Part shown: positions 1 to 9,229 of the stretch, piece by piece
How the letters are laid out: each line of letters begins with the position of its first letter
Position numbering within the stretch: the first letter of the stretch is position 1
Assembly: GCA_001724215.1 (NCBI GenBank)
Contig: MEDW01000011.1
Location: 1-39,088, forward strand
Direction of reading: 5' to 3'
Length of the DNA: 39,088 bases
Source of the DNA: Erythrobacter sp. SCN 62-14
Lineage (GTDB): Bacteria > Pseudomonadota > Alphaproteobacteria > Sphingomonadales > Sphingomonadaceae
Translations under genes and position numbers: made by a program
Notes under the pieces: model-generated
Databases searched by the model: none
What the model was told of the DNA's origin: nothing
Seen by the model: the letters and a program-made list of their open reading frames with translations, nothing else

Positions 1-1124
<1,124 letters not shown>

Positions 1125-1235
1125 AATGGTTTCCTTAAGAAGGTCTTGCGGGGGGCCGCCGGTTGAGCGGATCGACCCCCATATAGTGACGATTGTGACA
1201 GCCGGAAGACTTGACCCCCGGCTTGCCCACAATCC

Positions 1236-1706
1236 TTACCAGCGGTAGTGCGAGAAGGCGCGGTTGGCATCCGCCATGCGGTGGGTGTCTTCGCGCTTCT
1301 TGACAGCATTGCCGCGGTTGTTGGCGGCATCCATCAGCTCACCCGACAGACGCGCTGCCATGGTGGTTTCCGGACGGCCGCGCGCTGCCGAGATCAGCCA
1401 GCGGATGGCAAGGGCTTGAGCGCGCTCGGGGCGCACTTCGACCGGCACCTGATAGGTCGCACCACCAACGCGGCGGCTGCGCACCTCAACCTGCGGCTTC
1501 ACATTGTTGAGCGCATCGTGGAACAGCTGGATCGGGTCAGCCTTGGCCTTGGCTTCCACGGTGGAAAGCGCGCCATAGACGATCTTTTCGGCAACTGCCT
1601 TTTTGCCGTCGAGCATGAGGTTGTTCATGAACTTCGACAGGATCTGATCACCATACTGGGGATCGGGAAGAATGACCCGCTTTTCGGGACGACGACGACG
1701 TGACAT
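1236..1706 (-). CDS. rpsG: 30S ribosomal protein S7
   Basis: Primary 16S rRNA-binding protein that nucleates the 30S head and lines the E site. The 156-aa product starts [10 protein letters not shown] and ends AFSHYRW, the usual S7 length and C-terminus. The reading frame extends upstream to 1844, but the ATG at 1704-1706 is preferred: it is preceded by AAGGAG at good spacing, matches the conserved N-terminus, and the upstream extension would run through the long hairpin. It lies between rpsL and fusA, co-transcribed on the minus strand. The 141-bp gap back to rpsL is unusually structured (see 1736-1808). Confidence 0.97.
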   Translation of the reverse strand: MSRRRRPEKRVILPDPQYGDQILSKFMNNLMLDGKKAVAEKIVYGALSTVEAKAKADPIQLFHDALNNVKPQVEVRSRRVGGATYQVPVEVRPERAQALAIRWLISAARGRPETTMAARLSGELMDAANNRGNAVKKREDTHRMADANRAFSHYRW

Positions 1707-1735
1707 ATTTAAAAACTCCTTCGGAGATTTCCGGA

Positions 1736-1808
1736 GCCGGCCCACTCCCCCGCCCTTCCGCCCTTGAGGATACAATATCCGGGTGGAAGGGCGGGGGAGT
1801 GGGCTGGC
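1736..1808 (-). other. 28-bp near-perfect inverted repeat between rpsL and rpsG
   Basis: Arms 1736-1763 and 1781-1808 are complementary at 26 of 28 positions, with a 17-nt loop (1764-1780). In the minus-strand mRNA the two exceptions are A-C mismatches. The stem is very GC-rich and lacks a T-run, so it does not look like an intrinsic terminator. It begins about 40 nt after the rpsL stop and ends about 30 nt before the rpsG start. Possible roles are an RNase III-type processing site, an mRNA stability element, a translational control element, or a small inserted repeat. Function is not known from the sequence. Confidence 0.8.
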
Positions 1809-1818
1809 CGGGCACCAA

Positions 1819-1840
1819 GCTTCAGGCGGAGGCCTGAAGC
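1819..1840 (-). other. Perfect 9-bp hairpin just after the rpsL stop codon
   Basis: GCTTCAGGC at 1819-1827 pairs with GCCTGAAGC at 1832-1840 around a 4-nt loop. It starts 7 nt beyond the rpsL stop. No run of T follows on the transcribed strand, so termination is unlikely to be complete; partial attenuation or protection of the upstream mRNA end is plausible. It precedes the much longer 1736-1808 hairpin, so the rpsL-rpsG junction carries two consecutive stem-loops. Confidence 0.6.
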
Positions 1841-1847
1841 GCACCCA

Positions 1848-2219
1848 TTATTTGGGACGCTTGGCGCCGTACTTCGAACGCGACTGCTTGCGATCCTTCA
1901 CGCCCTGTGTGTCGAGCACGCCGCGAAGGACGTGGTAACGCACGCCGGGAAGGTCGCGCACACGCCCGCCGCGGATCAGCACAACAGAGTGCTCCTGCAG
2001 GTTGTGGCCTTCGCCGGGGATGTAGCTGATGACTTCGCGCTGGTTGGTCAGGCGCACCTTGGCCACCTTGCGCAGCGCCGAGTTCGGCTTCTTCGGGGTC
2101 GTCGTATAGACGCGGGTGCAAACGCCGCGCTTCTGCGGGTTCTGCTCCATCGCAGGGACCTTGCTCTTGGCCTTCTGCGGAGTGCGGCCCTTGCGGACCA
2201 GCTGGTTGATCGTAGGCAT
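1848..2219 (-). CDS. rpsL: 30S ribosomal protein S12, with Arg at position 88
   Basis: Decoding-centre protein that contacts h44 and h27 of 16S rRNA and controls accuracy. The 123-aa product ([14 protein letters not shown] ... KYGAKRPK) is full length. The loop containing Lys43 (TTPKKPNS) is wild type. At position 88 the codon (1956-1958) encodes Arg in [10 protein letters not shown], where E. coli has Lys; K88R is a known streptomycin-resistance substitution in other bacteria. First gene of the str operon here; rpsG and fusA follow on the same strand. Confidence 0.98.
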   Translation of the reverse strand: MPTINQLVRKGRTPQKAKSKVPAMEQNPQKRGVCTRVYTTTPKKPNSALRKVAKVRLTNQREVISYIPGEGHNLQEHSVVLIRGGRVRDLPGVRYHVLRGVLDTQGVKDRKQSRSKYGAKRPK

Positions 2220-2490
2220 GAGGTACTCTTCACCTTGGTTGTGGCCAGGCCAGCAGGATGAAGAGAAGACGAATCGCGCAAACAGCAGCGCGCAGGAACA
2301 ATCCCACCGCAGCGATCAGTCGCGAGCCGAAAACGCTCCACCCGCCTGAAAAGGCCGGGTTACTTTGACAGCTGCCCCTTGATGAAGGACGCGCCGCCAA
2401 TGTTCAGCTCAATCGGAATGACCCGAAAAGATGCGCGCCCTTAGGCGGAATGGATCAGGCGGTCAAGCGCAGGCTTGTGCTCACGCAGCC
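2220..2490 (-). promoter_or_regulatory. Upstream region expected to hold the str operon promoter
   Basis: The 271 bp between rpsL and the LysR gene hold no supportable ORF. Both flanking genes are on the minus strand, so the rpsL promoter must lie here or further upstream. I could not identify a convincing -35/-10 pair. No strong terminator is visible for the LysR gene either. Confidence 0.3.
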
Positions 2491-3282
2491 TTACGCGTCC
2501 ATCAGAAAAGCCACCAAGGCCTTAACCTTGCGGCTTCGCCACTGCGGCGGAGGGGCAACCAGCCAGTAAGCGCGGCGAGCAGGCTCGGGAGGCTCCAGCG
2601 CCATCAACTGTCCGTTTGCCAGCGCCCGCTCGGCCAGCGCGAGCGGCACCACGGTACGCCCCATGCCAGCGAGCGCCGAGGCGATCGCCTGACCGGGGCT
2701 GGCGGCGGTGATCGCAGGAGCCGCGCCTTCGGGCAATGGCGCTCCGGGCCAGGCGATCCACGTCTCGGGCGCGGTTGGCGCAGCAACAGTCACCCGCAGC
2801 GCCTCGGTGAGTTGCACCCCCTCAAGATCGCCCGGCCCTTCGGCAAGGCGCACAGCAAGATCAAGGTTGGCCTCGGTAAAGTCGGCGTGCTCATCGGCTG
2901 TCAGAATATATTGCACACCTTGGCTCGCCGTCTGGAAGCGGGCGAGCCGCTCCCCCAGCCACTCGGCAAAAAACTCGCGCGGGACTGCAATGGTGTAACG
3001 ATCCGACGCTTGGCCCGCCTGCATGGCAGCCACGCTCTCTTCGAACCGCAGGAACCCTTCACGCAGGTGATCCAGCCCGGCAGCACCTTCGGGAGTGAGT
3101 TCCAGCCCCTTGGGCGTGCGGCGAAAAAGAACCACGCCGAGCACGTCCTCAAGCGCGCGAATTTGCTGGCCGACCGCAGCGGGCGTGACTGCCAGTTCAT
3201 CTGCCGCGCGCGTAAAGGAAAGGTGGCGCGCTGCTGCGTCAAACACGCGCAGGGCGTTCAAAGGAAGATGAGTGCGCTTCAC
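2491..3282 (-). CDS. LysR-type transcriptional regulator, GcvA-like
   Basis: DNA-binding regulator of 263 aa, shorter than the usual ~300. Residues about 6-65 form the winged helix-turn-helix, with the LNALRVFDAAARHLSFTRAA start typical of the GcvA/AmpR-like LysR subgroup and the linker LEDVLGVVLFRR. Residues about 90-260 match the periplasmic-binding-like effector domain but are short, lacking part of the second lobe. The start MKRTHLPLNALRVF is the conserved one. Neighbours (the str operon and apaG) give no hint of target or ligand. No adjacent divergent gene is present, so its regulon may be elsewhere. Confidence 0.85.
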   Translation of the reverse strand: MKRTHLPLNALRVFDAAARHLSFTRAADELAVTPAAVGQQIRALEDVLGVVLFRRTPKGLELTPEGAAGLDHLREGFLRFEESVAAMQAGQASDRYTIAVPREFFAEWLGERLARFQTASQGVQYILTADEHADFTEANLDLAVRLAEGPGDLEGVQLTEALRVTVAAPTAPETWIAWPGAPLPEGAAPAITAASPGQAIASALAGMGRTVVPLALAERALANGQLMALEPPEPARRAYWLVAPPPQWRSRKVKALVAFLMDA

Positions 3283-3425
3283 AAGGCCCTCGTTAAGCGC
3301 GAAGGTTGGCTAGGACAAGCGCGGCATCGGTCCAATCCTGGTTTGGCGCCGGCCGGATGAGCATCAGGATGATGGACGCTGCCTATTTTCAGAACAACCG
3401 CTGTCCGTCTTCTTCGGTACAGGCG

Positions 3426-3839
3426 CTAGCGTTGCGGACGCCCATCGGCGGTTTCAGGCGCCGCCAGCGGGAAGAATGGAATGCGCACCTCAAAGGGCGA
3501 ACCATCGGCGCGTTCGAAGGTGTAAAAACCCTCCATCGACCCGAACGGCGTCGTCAGCGGGCAGCCCGAAACATAGTCATGGCTCTGTCCCGGGGTTAGC
3601 AGCGGCTGTTCGCCCACCACGCCCTCGCCATCGACATGGTTGACCATGCCACGCCCATCCGTGATGCGCCAGTGGCGGGTGCGCAAGCGCAAAGCCTCAT
3701 GGCTGCCGTTTTCGATACGGATATGATAGACCCAGAACCACTTGCCCGCCTCGGGATGCGATTGCTCCGGCAGGAAATTGACAGCGACCCTCACGGTAAC
3801 CCCGTCGGTCGTGGCGGCGTGCTGGAAGAGTTCTTTCAT
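3426..3839 (-). CDS. apaG: ApaG family protein
   Basis: A 137-aa immunoglobulin-like beta-sandwich protein. E. coli apaG has been linked to Co2+/Mg2+ tolerance, but its biochemical role is poorly defined. Matching signatures include VRVAVNFLPEQS, FWVYHIRIEN, LRTRHWRITDG, GVVGEQPLLTPG, Y-S-G-C-P-L and the GSMEGFYTF block. The ATG at 3837-3839 was chosen over an upstream one at 3974 because it is preceded by TTGAGG and gives the family length. It is divergent from the D-Ala-D-Ala dipeptidase gene, with 122 bp between the starts. Confidence 0.93.
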   Translation of the reverse strand: MKELFQHAATTDGVTVRVAVNFLPEQSHPEAGKWFWVYHIRIENGSHEALRLRTRHWRITDGRGMVNHVDGEGVVGEQPLLTPGQSHDYVSGCPLTTPFGSMEGFYTFERADGSPFEVRIPFFPLAAPETADGRPQR

Positions 3840-3961
3840 GGTGATCCTCAAGGTAACAGTTCTGGCCGCCTCCACAAGTGGAAGAACGCGGTTTTGCACC
3901 TCGGTATCCCGAAGGGCATGAGTATTATGCCCCAGAGCAAGCCTTGCAGGCGGAGTTGGCG

Positions 3962-4666
3962 ATGAGATCAGCAAGCGAAAGACAGGTGCTGACAGGTCGG
4001 ATAACCCGGCGCGGCGCGCTGGCAGGGCTGGGCATGGCTGGGATCGCAGGCCTGCTCAGCGGTTGTGCCGCACGCCTTACGATGCCGGTCGATGCGACGG
4101 CCACCGCTGCACCGGATCTGGTCGATCTGGCGCGCTTCGATGCGCGCCTGCGCTTTGATATCCGCTATGCTACGCCAAATAATTTCATGGGCCGGGCGCT
4201 CTACCCGCAAGCCAAGGCCGTGGCGCAGCGTCCGGTGGCCGAGGCCCTATCGCGGGTGCAAACGCGAGCGGAAAGCGCAGGCTATGGCCTCTTGATCTTC
4301 GATGCCTATCGCCCGTGGCGCATCACGCGCATGATGTGGAAGGAAACCCCGCCCGAGCAGCGCGAATTTGTAGCCAACCCGGCGACAGGCTCACGCCATA
4401 ATCGCGGCTGCTCGATTGATCTCACCTTGCACAAGGATGGCGTCGAGGTGGTGATGCCCAGCCCCTTTGATGATTTTACGCCTGCTGCCTATCGCTCCAA
4501 CACCAAGGCCCCGCCGGAAGCTCTGGCTGCAAGCCGGATGCTGGAGGAATGGATGGTGGCAGAGGGCTTCATCCCGCTCGCCAATGAATGGTGGCATTAC
4601 GACTGGGCCGAGTGGCGGCTTTATCCGATCATGGATGTGCCGCTGGAGGATGTGGCGGCGGGGTGA
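3962..4666 (+). CDS. D-alanyl-D-alanine dipeptidase (VanX/DdpX family), predicted Tat-exported lipoprotein
   Basis: Zinc peptidase of the M15D family that cleaves D-Ala-D-Ala dipeptides. The 234-aa protein begins with a twin-arginine signal (ITRRGALAGLG) that ends in the lipobox LLSGC, so a folded, lipid-anchored periplasmic enzyme is predicted. The catalytic set is intact: the DAYRPW arginine motif, SRHNRGCSID with zinc ligands His146 and Asp153, and EWWH with base Glu209 and ligand His212, matching VanX spacing. The start at 3962 has a GGAG about 8 nt upstream; an in-frame upstream start at 3878 would put the Tat motif too far inside. The role is probably peptidoglycan dipeptide recycling rather than vancomycin resistance, since no vanHA genes are nearby. 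Confidence 0.9.
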   Translation: MRSASERQVLTGRITRRGALAGLGMAGIAGLLSGCAARLTMPVDATATAAPDLVDLARFDARLRFDIRYATPNNFMGRALYPQAKAVAQRPVAEALSRVQTRAESAGYGLLIFDAYRPWRITRMMWKETPPEQREFVANPATGSRHNRGCSIDLTLHKDGVEVVMPSPFDDFTPAAYRSNTKAPPEALAASRMLEEWMVAEGFIPLANEWWHYDWAEWRLYPIMDVPLEDVAAG

Positions 4667-4672
4667 TTTTGC

Positions 4673-5491
4673 ATGGGTGCGGGAAAGGGCGCGAACGTGC
4701 AGAATATGAAGCCGCGGGCGTTTTTCTTGCTTGCTATTGGCGCAACGTGGCTTGCCTGGCTGTGGCCGGTCGCCTTTGGCTGGACGATCTGGGAGAGCCC
4801 GGCGGTGTGGTTCCTCTATGCGGGCGGCGCCTGTGTGCCGGTAGCGGCCCTTTTGCTTGCGTGGAAGGAGGGCCAATTGCCCTCGCTGCTGGAGCGGCTT
4901 TTCGATCCGCGGCTTATTCCGGCGCGCTGGTGGCTGGTTACTTTGCTGCTGATGCCTATGACCAATCTGATAAGCGGGACCCTCGTGGCCATGCTGGGCG
5001 GTGAGAACAACGCGCTGCTGGCGTCATCTCCCGTGCAAATGAGCTTTGCTCAGCTGCTCGGCTTTGCTGCCTTTATCCTGCTGCTTGGCCCGCTGCCGGA
5101 GGAGATCGGCTGGCGCGGCTATGCGCTGCCCGCCTTGTTGAACAGACACACGGCGCTGTCGGCAACGTTAGTGCTGGGAGCGATGTGGGGCCTTTGGCAC
5201 GTGCCCTTGTTCTTCATGCCGGGATATTACGAAGCCTTTGGAGGCGCGCCCGATCCCGCGCTGTTTTTTGGCAACATCCTCATCATCAGTTTTTTCTACA
5301 CTTGGCTGTTCCTGCACACCAAAGGCAGCATCCTTGCTGCGGTGCTGTTCCATTTCTCGGTCAATTTCTCTGGCGAGCTGATCGCGCTGCCAGACCAAGG
5401 TGAATGGATAAAAACCACCATTCTGGCCTGTGCGGTGATTGCGATCGTGGCTTACCGCCCAGATGCATGGACAAGCAAGCCAGCAGGATAG
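4673..5491 (+). CDS. CPBP-family (CAAX protease-like) intramembrane metalloprotease
   Basis: Polytopic membrane protein of 272 aa in the CPBP/ABI family. The three family motifs are present: EEIGWRGYALPAL (catalytic glutamates), GLWHVPLFF, and HFSVNF in a late helix. About seven to eight hydrophobic segments are visible. The start at 4673 has GGGGTGA upstream; Met12 (4706) is an alternative with a weaker site. It begins 6 bp after the dipeptidase stop, so the two are probably co-transcribed. Bacterial substrates of this family are mostly unknown; prenyl-protein processing is not established here. Confidence 0.88.
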   Translation: MGAGKGANVQNMKPRAFFLLAIGATWLAWLWPVAFGWTIWESPAVWFLYAGGACVPVAALLLAWKEGQLPSLLERLFDPRLIPARWWLVTLLLMPMTNLISGTLVAMLGGENNALLASSPVQMSFAQLLGFAAFILLLGPLPEEIGWRGYALPALLNRHTALSATLVLGAMWGLWHVPLFFMPGYYEAFGGAPDPALFFGNILIISFFYTWLFLHTKGSILAAVLFHFSVNFSGELIALPDQGEWIKTTILACAVIAIVAYRPDAWTSKPAG

Positions 5492-5535
5492 GCGCGCATT
5501 CCCGCAATCATAAAGCGTGGGCCGCCCCTCGCTCC

Positions 5536-6150
5536 TTACGCCAACATCTCCGCAATCTGGCCAAGGCGCTCCTTGCCGAAGAACATCTCGTCGCGGAGCC
5601 CCACGCGGCACCCCCACATGGTCGGGATGCCGAAAGCGCCGCGCTCCACAACTGCGCTGGTCGCCTCTGTCAGACCTTGCTTCACCGCATCGCTTTGCGC
5701 CGCTGCCAGCAGCGCTGCCGCATCAAAGCCCGCAGCGATCAGCACCGCGCCGATGGCCTCAGGGTCGCTGATGTCGAGCCCCTCTTCCCAGATTGCAGGT
5801 AACAGCGCCTCGGCCAGCGCAACGCCCCGCCCCTCCTCGCACGCGGCATAAAGCATCCGCTGCAAGAGAATGGAATTGAACGGAAATTGTGGGTGCATCC
5901 GGTAGTTGGTGAGGCCATGATGCGCGATGAAACGCTCCATCTCGAGCATCGCATAGGCGTTCTTGCCCTTGACCTCGGCATCGCGGATCATCGGCGGCGC
6001 GTTGCCGGTAAGCTTATGCATTCCAGCGAGGAACACCGGCAACAGCACCAGCTGCGCCCCTGCCTTGGCCACCAGATCACGTAGCGGCCAGAACACCAGA
6101 TAGGCATTGGGGCTGACAAAATCGAACACCAGTTCCACGCGCTTGGTCAT
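5536..6150 (-). CDS. 2-hydroxychromene-2-carboxylate isomerase-like protein (DsbA/kappa-GST fold)
   Basis: A 204-aa thioredoxin-fold protein of the NahD/kappa-GST class. The N-terminus LVFDFVSPNAYL carries the serine (SPNAY) that replaces the DsbA CxxC cysteine and activates glutathione in this class. The end FGIPTMWGCRVGLRDEMFFGKERL matches the family C-terminal block. Classical members act in naphthalene catabolism, but no naphthalene genes are near, so a detoxification role is more likely. It starts 12 bp after metZ and is probably in one transcript with it. Confidence 0.86.
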   Translation of the reverse strand: MTKRVELVFDFVSPNAYLVFWPLRDLVAKAGAQLVLLPVFLAGMHKLTGNAPPMIRDAEVKGKNAYAMLEMERFIAHHGLTNYRMHPQFPFNSILLQRMLYAACEEGRGVALAEALLPAIWEEGLDISDPEAIGAVLIAAGFDAAALLAAAQSDAVKQGLTEATSAVVERGAFGIPTMWGCRVGLRDEMFFGKERLGQIAEMLA

Positions 6151-6162
6151 TGTCTATCCTCC

Positions 6163-7380
6163 TCAAATGCCTGCTTTGCCAAGCGCCTGATCGATGTCCT
6201 CGATGATGTCGGCAATATCCTCAAGCCCGACATTGATCCGCAAGAGACCTTCGGTCACGCCCATTTCTGCGCGCGCTTCATCACCCATATTGGCATGAGT
6301 GGTGGAAGCCGGGTGACACAGCAGCGAACGCGCATCGCCAATGTTGTTCGAGATATCGACGAGTTCGAGCGCGTCGAGGATCGCAAAGGCCCTTTCCCGG
6401 GTGCCGACATCGAAGGCGAAGATCGGCCCGGTTGCATCCATCTGGGCCATGGCGAGATCATAGCGCGGGTGGCTTTTCAGCCCCGGATGCAACATCCGCC
6501 CGCCGCCCGCCACAATGCGCGGTTCGAGAAATTCGCCGAGCGCCACGGCATTGCGGCTTTGCTGATGTGCGCGAAGAGCGAGCGTCTCCAGCCCCTTGTG
6601 CACCACCCATGCGTTGAAAGCCGACAGAATCGGGCCGGTGTTGCGCTGGAACGGCATCAACACGTCGTCGATCCATTGCTGCGAGGCGCAGATCGCGCCT
6701 GCCAGCACGCGGCCCTGCCCGTCCATCAGCTTGGTCGCGGAATAGGCCACCACATCTGCGCCAAATTCCATCGGGCGCTGCAAGGCGGGCGAGGCAAAGG
6801 CGTTGTCGTCCACTGTGGTAATGCCATGGGCACGCGCCAGATCGCAGACATATTGCAGATCGACGATATCGAGCGTGGGATTGGCGGGCGTTTCGAAGAA
6901 AAACACCCGCGTGTTGGGGCGGATCGCGGCTTCCCATGCGGCGTCATCAGCGCTGTCGATCACGGTGGTTTCGATACCGAAACGCGGCAGCAATTGATCG
7001 ACCAGCCAGCGGCAGCTTCCGAAGGCGGCGCGCGCGGCCACGACATGATCGCCCGCGGAAAGCTGGCAGAGCAATGCCGCTGTCATGGCGGCCATCCCGC
7101 TTGCCTGAGCGCGGCAGGCCTCTGCCCCTTCAAGCAGCGCGATGCGTTCTTCCAGCATGGCGACTGTCGGGTTTTGCAGGCGCGAATAGGTCATGCCCTG
7201 CGCCTCGCCTGCAAACCTGTCCGCAACGATCTGCGCCGAATCGTAAGTGTAGCCCGAGGAGAGGAAAATCGCTTCGCTCGTCTCGCCATGTTCGCTGCGC
7301 CAAGTGCCGCCGCGCACAGCCTGGGTTGCAGGGCGCCATTTCTGCGTGGCGGCGCGGTTCATTCCGGTGGTCTTCTTCAT
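6163..7380 (-). CDS. metZ: O-succinylhomoserine sulfhydrylase
   Basis: PLP enzyme of the Cys/Met metabolism family that converts O-succinylhomoserine plus sulfide to homocysteine in methionine synthesis, cytoplasmic. The 405-aa protein shows the opening WRPATQAVRGGTWRSEHGET, the YSRLQNPTVAMLEERIA block, and the Schiff-base lysine in YSATKLMDGQGR. MetZ is favoured over MetB or MetC because that lysine is in KLMDGQGR and the tail contains HPASTTHA. Met7 is an alternative start. The 108 bp upstream show no recognisable SAM riboswitch. Confidence 0.92.
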   Translation of the reverse strand: MKKTTGMNRAATQKWRPATQAVRGGTWRSEHGETSEAIFLSSGYTYDSAQIVADRFAGEAQGMTYSRLQNPTVAMLEERIALLEGAEACRAQASGMAAMTAALLCQLSAGDHVVAARAAFGSCRWLVDQLLPRFGIETTVIDSADDAAWEAAIRPNTRVFFFETPANPTLDIVDLQYVCDLARAHGITTVDDNAFASPALQRPMEFGADVVAYSATKLMDGQGRVLAGAICASQQWIDDVLMPFQRNTGPILSAFNAWVVHKGLETLALRAHQQSRNAVALGEFLEPRIVAGGGRMLHPGLKSHPRYDLAMAQMDATGPIFAFDVGTRERAFAILDALELVDISNNIGDARSLLCHPASTTHANMGDEARAEMGVTEGLLRINVGLEDIADIIEDIDQALGKAGI

Positions 7381-7488
7381 GGGGCACAGCGATTAGGCGG
7401 GCTTTGAGCGCCTCGCAAGTTTTGCTGCACACTGCTCAGCCAAGCGGCTATGGACAGCCATTCAGGCAGCCCATGGAGCACCTCTTAC

Positions 7489-7893
7489 ATGAACCTCACC
7501 CTCAGCCCGCTTGTCATCTTGTTTGCGAGCGGATTTCTGGTCGCTCTGGTGGCCATTGCCAGCATCCTGCTCAATGATCAGAAGGTAGGGAGTGCTGCTC
7601 TTGCCGCTGCACTTGCAGCAGGCTTTGCCGCCTACACGGCGGGCACAATCTATGCAGAAGGCTTGCTCGTGGTGCTCACCAATCAGACCAGCAATCTGTG
7701 GGGGGTGCAGGTCTGGTGGGATTTGCTTATCGCCATCACCATCGGCCTGTTCCTGATCGCTCCGCGTGCGCGGGCGCAGGGCATGAACCTGCCGCTGTGG
7801 ACAGTGTTTGTGGTTGCCACCGCCAGCATCGGCCTACTTGCCATGGCGGCGCGACTGTTCTGGCTTGAACAAGCCGCAACCAGCAAGGTCTGA
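7489..7893 (+). CDS. Small polytopic membrane protein, function unknown
   Basis: A 134-aa protein with about four hydrophobic helices. The pattern NLWGVQVWWDLL followed by a basic loop (APRARAQG) and two more helices recalls the DUF2834-type small membrane proteins, but I do not recognise it securely. The start at 7489 is preferred over 7450 because GGAG lies 12 nt upstream and the longer version would prefix a hydrophilic tail to the first helix. It sits 15 bp before the protein mannosyltransferase gene on the same strand, so co-expression is likely. Confidence 0.65.
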   Translation: MNLTLSPLVILFASGFLVALVAIASILLNDQKVGSAALAAALAAGFAAYTAGTIYAEGLLVVLTNQTSNLWGVQVWWDLLIAITIGLFLIAPRARAQGMNLPLWTVFVVATASIGLLAMAARLFWLEQAATSKV

Positions 7894-7908
7894 ACCCGCA
7901 CTCCACTC

Positions 7909-9225
7909 ATGACCGGCGCGCCGCACTCTGTCTTGCCCCACCCACGCGACCCGGCATGGTGGTGCGTTCTTATCCCGCTCGCCTTCGGGATTGCGGCGGC
8001 TTGGCGGCTCGGCCTGCCCTCGCAGCCCTATTTCGACGAAGTGCACTATGTCCCCGCTGCGCGCGAGGTGCTGCGCTGGTGGCAGACGGGGCAAGGCGGC
8101 TGGCTGAATCCGGAACATCCGCCGCTCGGCAAATACATGATCGCGCTCGGCATGGCGCTTTTGGGCGATAACGCGGTGGGATGGCGGATCACGCCGCTCA
8201 TCGCCGGGATTGTGGCGGTCGGCGCAGCGATGCGCGCCCTGTGGTACGCCAGCGAAAACCGCTTTGCCTGCGTGGCTCTTGGCATGCTGCTGGCGAGCGG
8301 CTTTCCTCTGCTGGTGCATGCGCGCATCGCCATGCTCGACATTTTCATGGCGGGATTTCTGCTGGTTGCAGCGTGGCAATTGGCCGCTGCTTGTCGGCAA
8401 CCCGAGACCGGACGCTGGCGGCTCGCGTTGACCGGGGTGATGCTGGGGCTGGCGATGGCTTCCAAATGGAATGCGGCGCCGCTGGCGATGGTGCCGGGGC
8501 TGACATTTCTCGCCGTCAGGGCAAGCGCCGGCCGCCGCCGCCTGCTGCTATCGCGGCGCGGCGCGCCTGTGCCCGGGATCACGCTGGTCGAGGCGTTTGT
8601 CTGGCTCGGCATCGTGCCGCTCGCGGTCTATGCGCTGGCGTTCCTGCCTGCCTACCAGATGGGCACTTTCCTGCGCCCATCGCTCGTCAGCGAATACGGA
8701 TTGATCGGAGCACAATTTGAAATGCTGCGGCTCCAATCCTCGGTCATCGATCCGCACACCTATATGAGCCAGTGGCCGCAATGGGTGCTGAACACGCGCG
8801 GGATCTGGTATCTCTACGAATTCACCGACGGGGCGCAGCGCGGCGTGTTGTTGATCGGCAATCCTCTAACCATGCTTGCCGGATTACCCGCGCTCTTATG
8901 GGTAGCGTGGCGCGGTGCGAGCCAGCGCAGCGCGGCCATGATCGCCTGCGTGATGGGCTACGGGGTGAGCCTCGGGATGTGGGTGATCGCGCCGAAACCG
9001 GTGCAGTTCTATTACCACTACCTGATGCCGAGCACTTTCCTGCTTGCTGCCCTTGCCCTTGCCTTGGCTGATCTCAGATCGCACCCGCGCTGTGGCTGGG
9101 TGGCGTATGGGGTGCTCGCCGGATCGCTGATCCTGTGCGCGGTGTTCTACCCCATCCTCACCGCCGCACCGCTGGCAGGCGAGATGAGCTTTACCAAGTG
9201 GATGTGGGTCGAGGGATGGAATTGA
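7909..9225 (+). CDS. Protein O-mannosyltransferase-like glycosyltransferase (GT39/PMT family)
   Basis: Integral membrane GT-C enzyme expected to transfer mannose from a polyprenyl-phosphate carrier to Ser/Thr of exported proteins. The first loop has the hallmark Asp-Glu in PYFDEVHYVPAAREVL and the NPEHPPLGKYMIA block; RIAMLDIF follows, and the C-terminal four-helix segment is recognisable by LLIGNPLTM and FYYHYLMPS. At 438 aa it is shorter than actinobacterial PMTs (about 500) but keeps both domains. Its stop lies 4 bp from the stop of a convergent dolichol-phosphate mannosyltransferase, which could supply the lipid-linked mannose. The sugar and protein targets are inferred, not shown. Confidence 0.88.
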   Translation: MTGAPHSVLPHPRDPAWWCVLIPLAFGIAAAWRLGLPSQPYFDEVHYVPAAREVLRWWQTGQGGWLNPEHPPLGKYMIALGMALLGDNAVGWRITPLIAGIVAVGAAMRALWYASENRFACVALGMLLASGFPLLVHARIAMLDIFMAGFLLVAAWQLAAACRQPETGRWRLALTGVMLGLAMASKWNAAPLAMVPGLTFLAVRASAGRRRLLLSRRGAPVPGITLVEAFVWLGIVPLAVYALAFLPAYQMGTFLRPSLVSEYGLIGAQFEMLRLQSSVIDPHTYMSQWPQWVLNTRGIWYLYEFTDGAQRGVLLIGNPLTMLAGLPALLWVAWRGASQRSAAMIACVMGYGVSLGMWVIAPKPVQFYYHYLMPSTFLLAALALALADLRSHPRCGWVAYGVLAGSLILCAVFYPILTAAPLAGEMSFTKWMWVEGWN

Positions 9226-9229
9226 GGCG

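Noticed and set aside
2431..3360. 309-codon plus-strand frame
   Set aside because: Antisense to the LysR gene; no recognisable domain.
6295..7407. 370-codon plus-strand frame
   Set aside because: Antisense to metZ, which is a full-length recognisable enzyme.
7381..7488. SAM riboswitch upstream of metZ
   Set aside because: Only 108 bp are available and no SAM-I, SAM-II or SAM/SAH core could be found.
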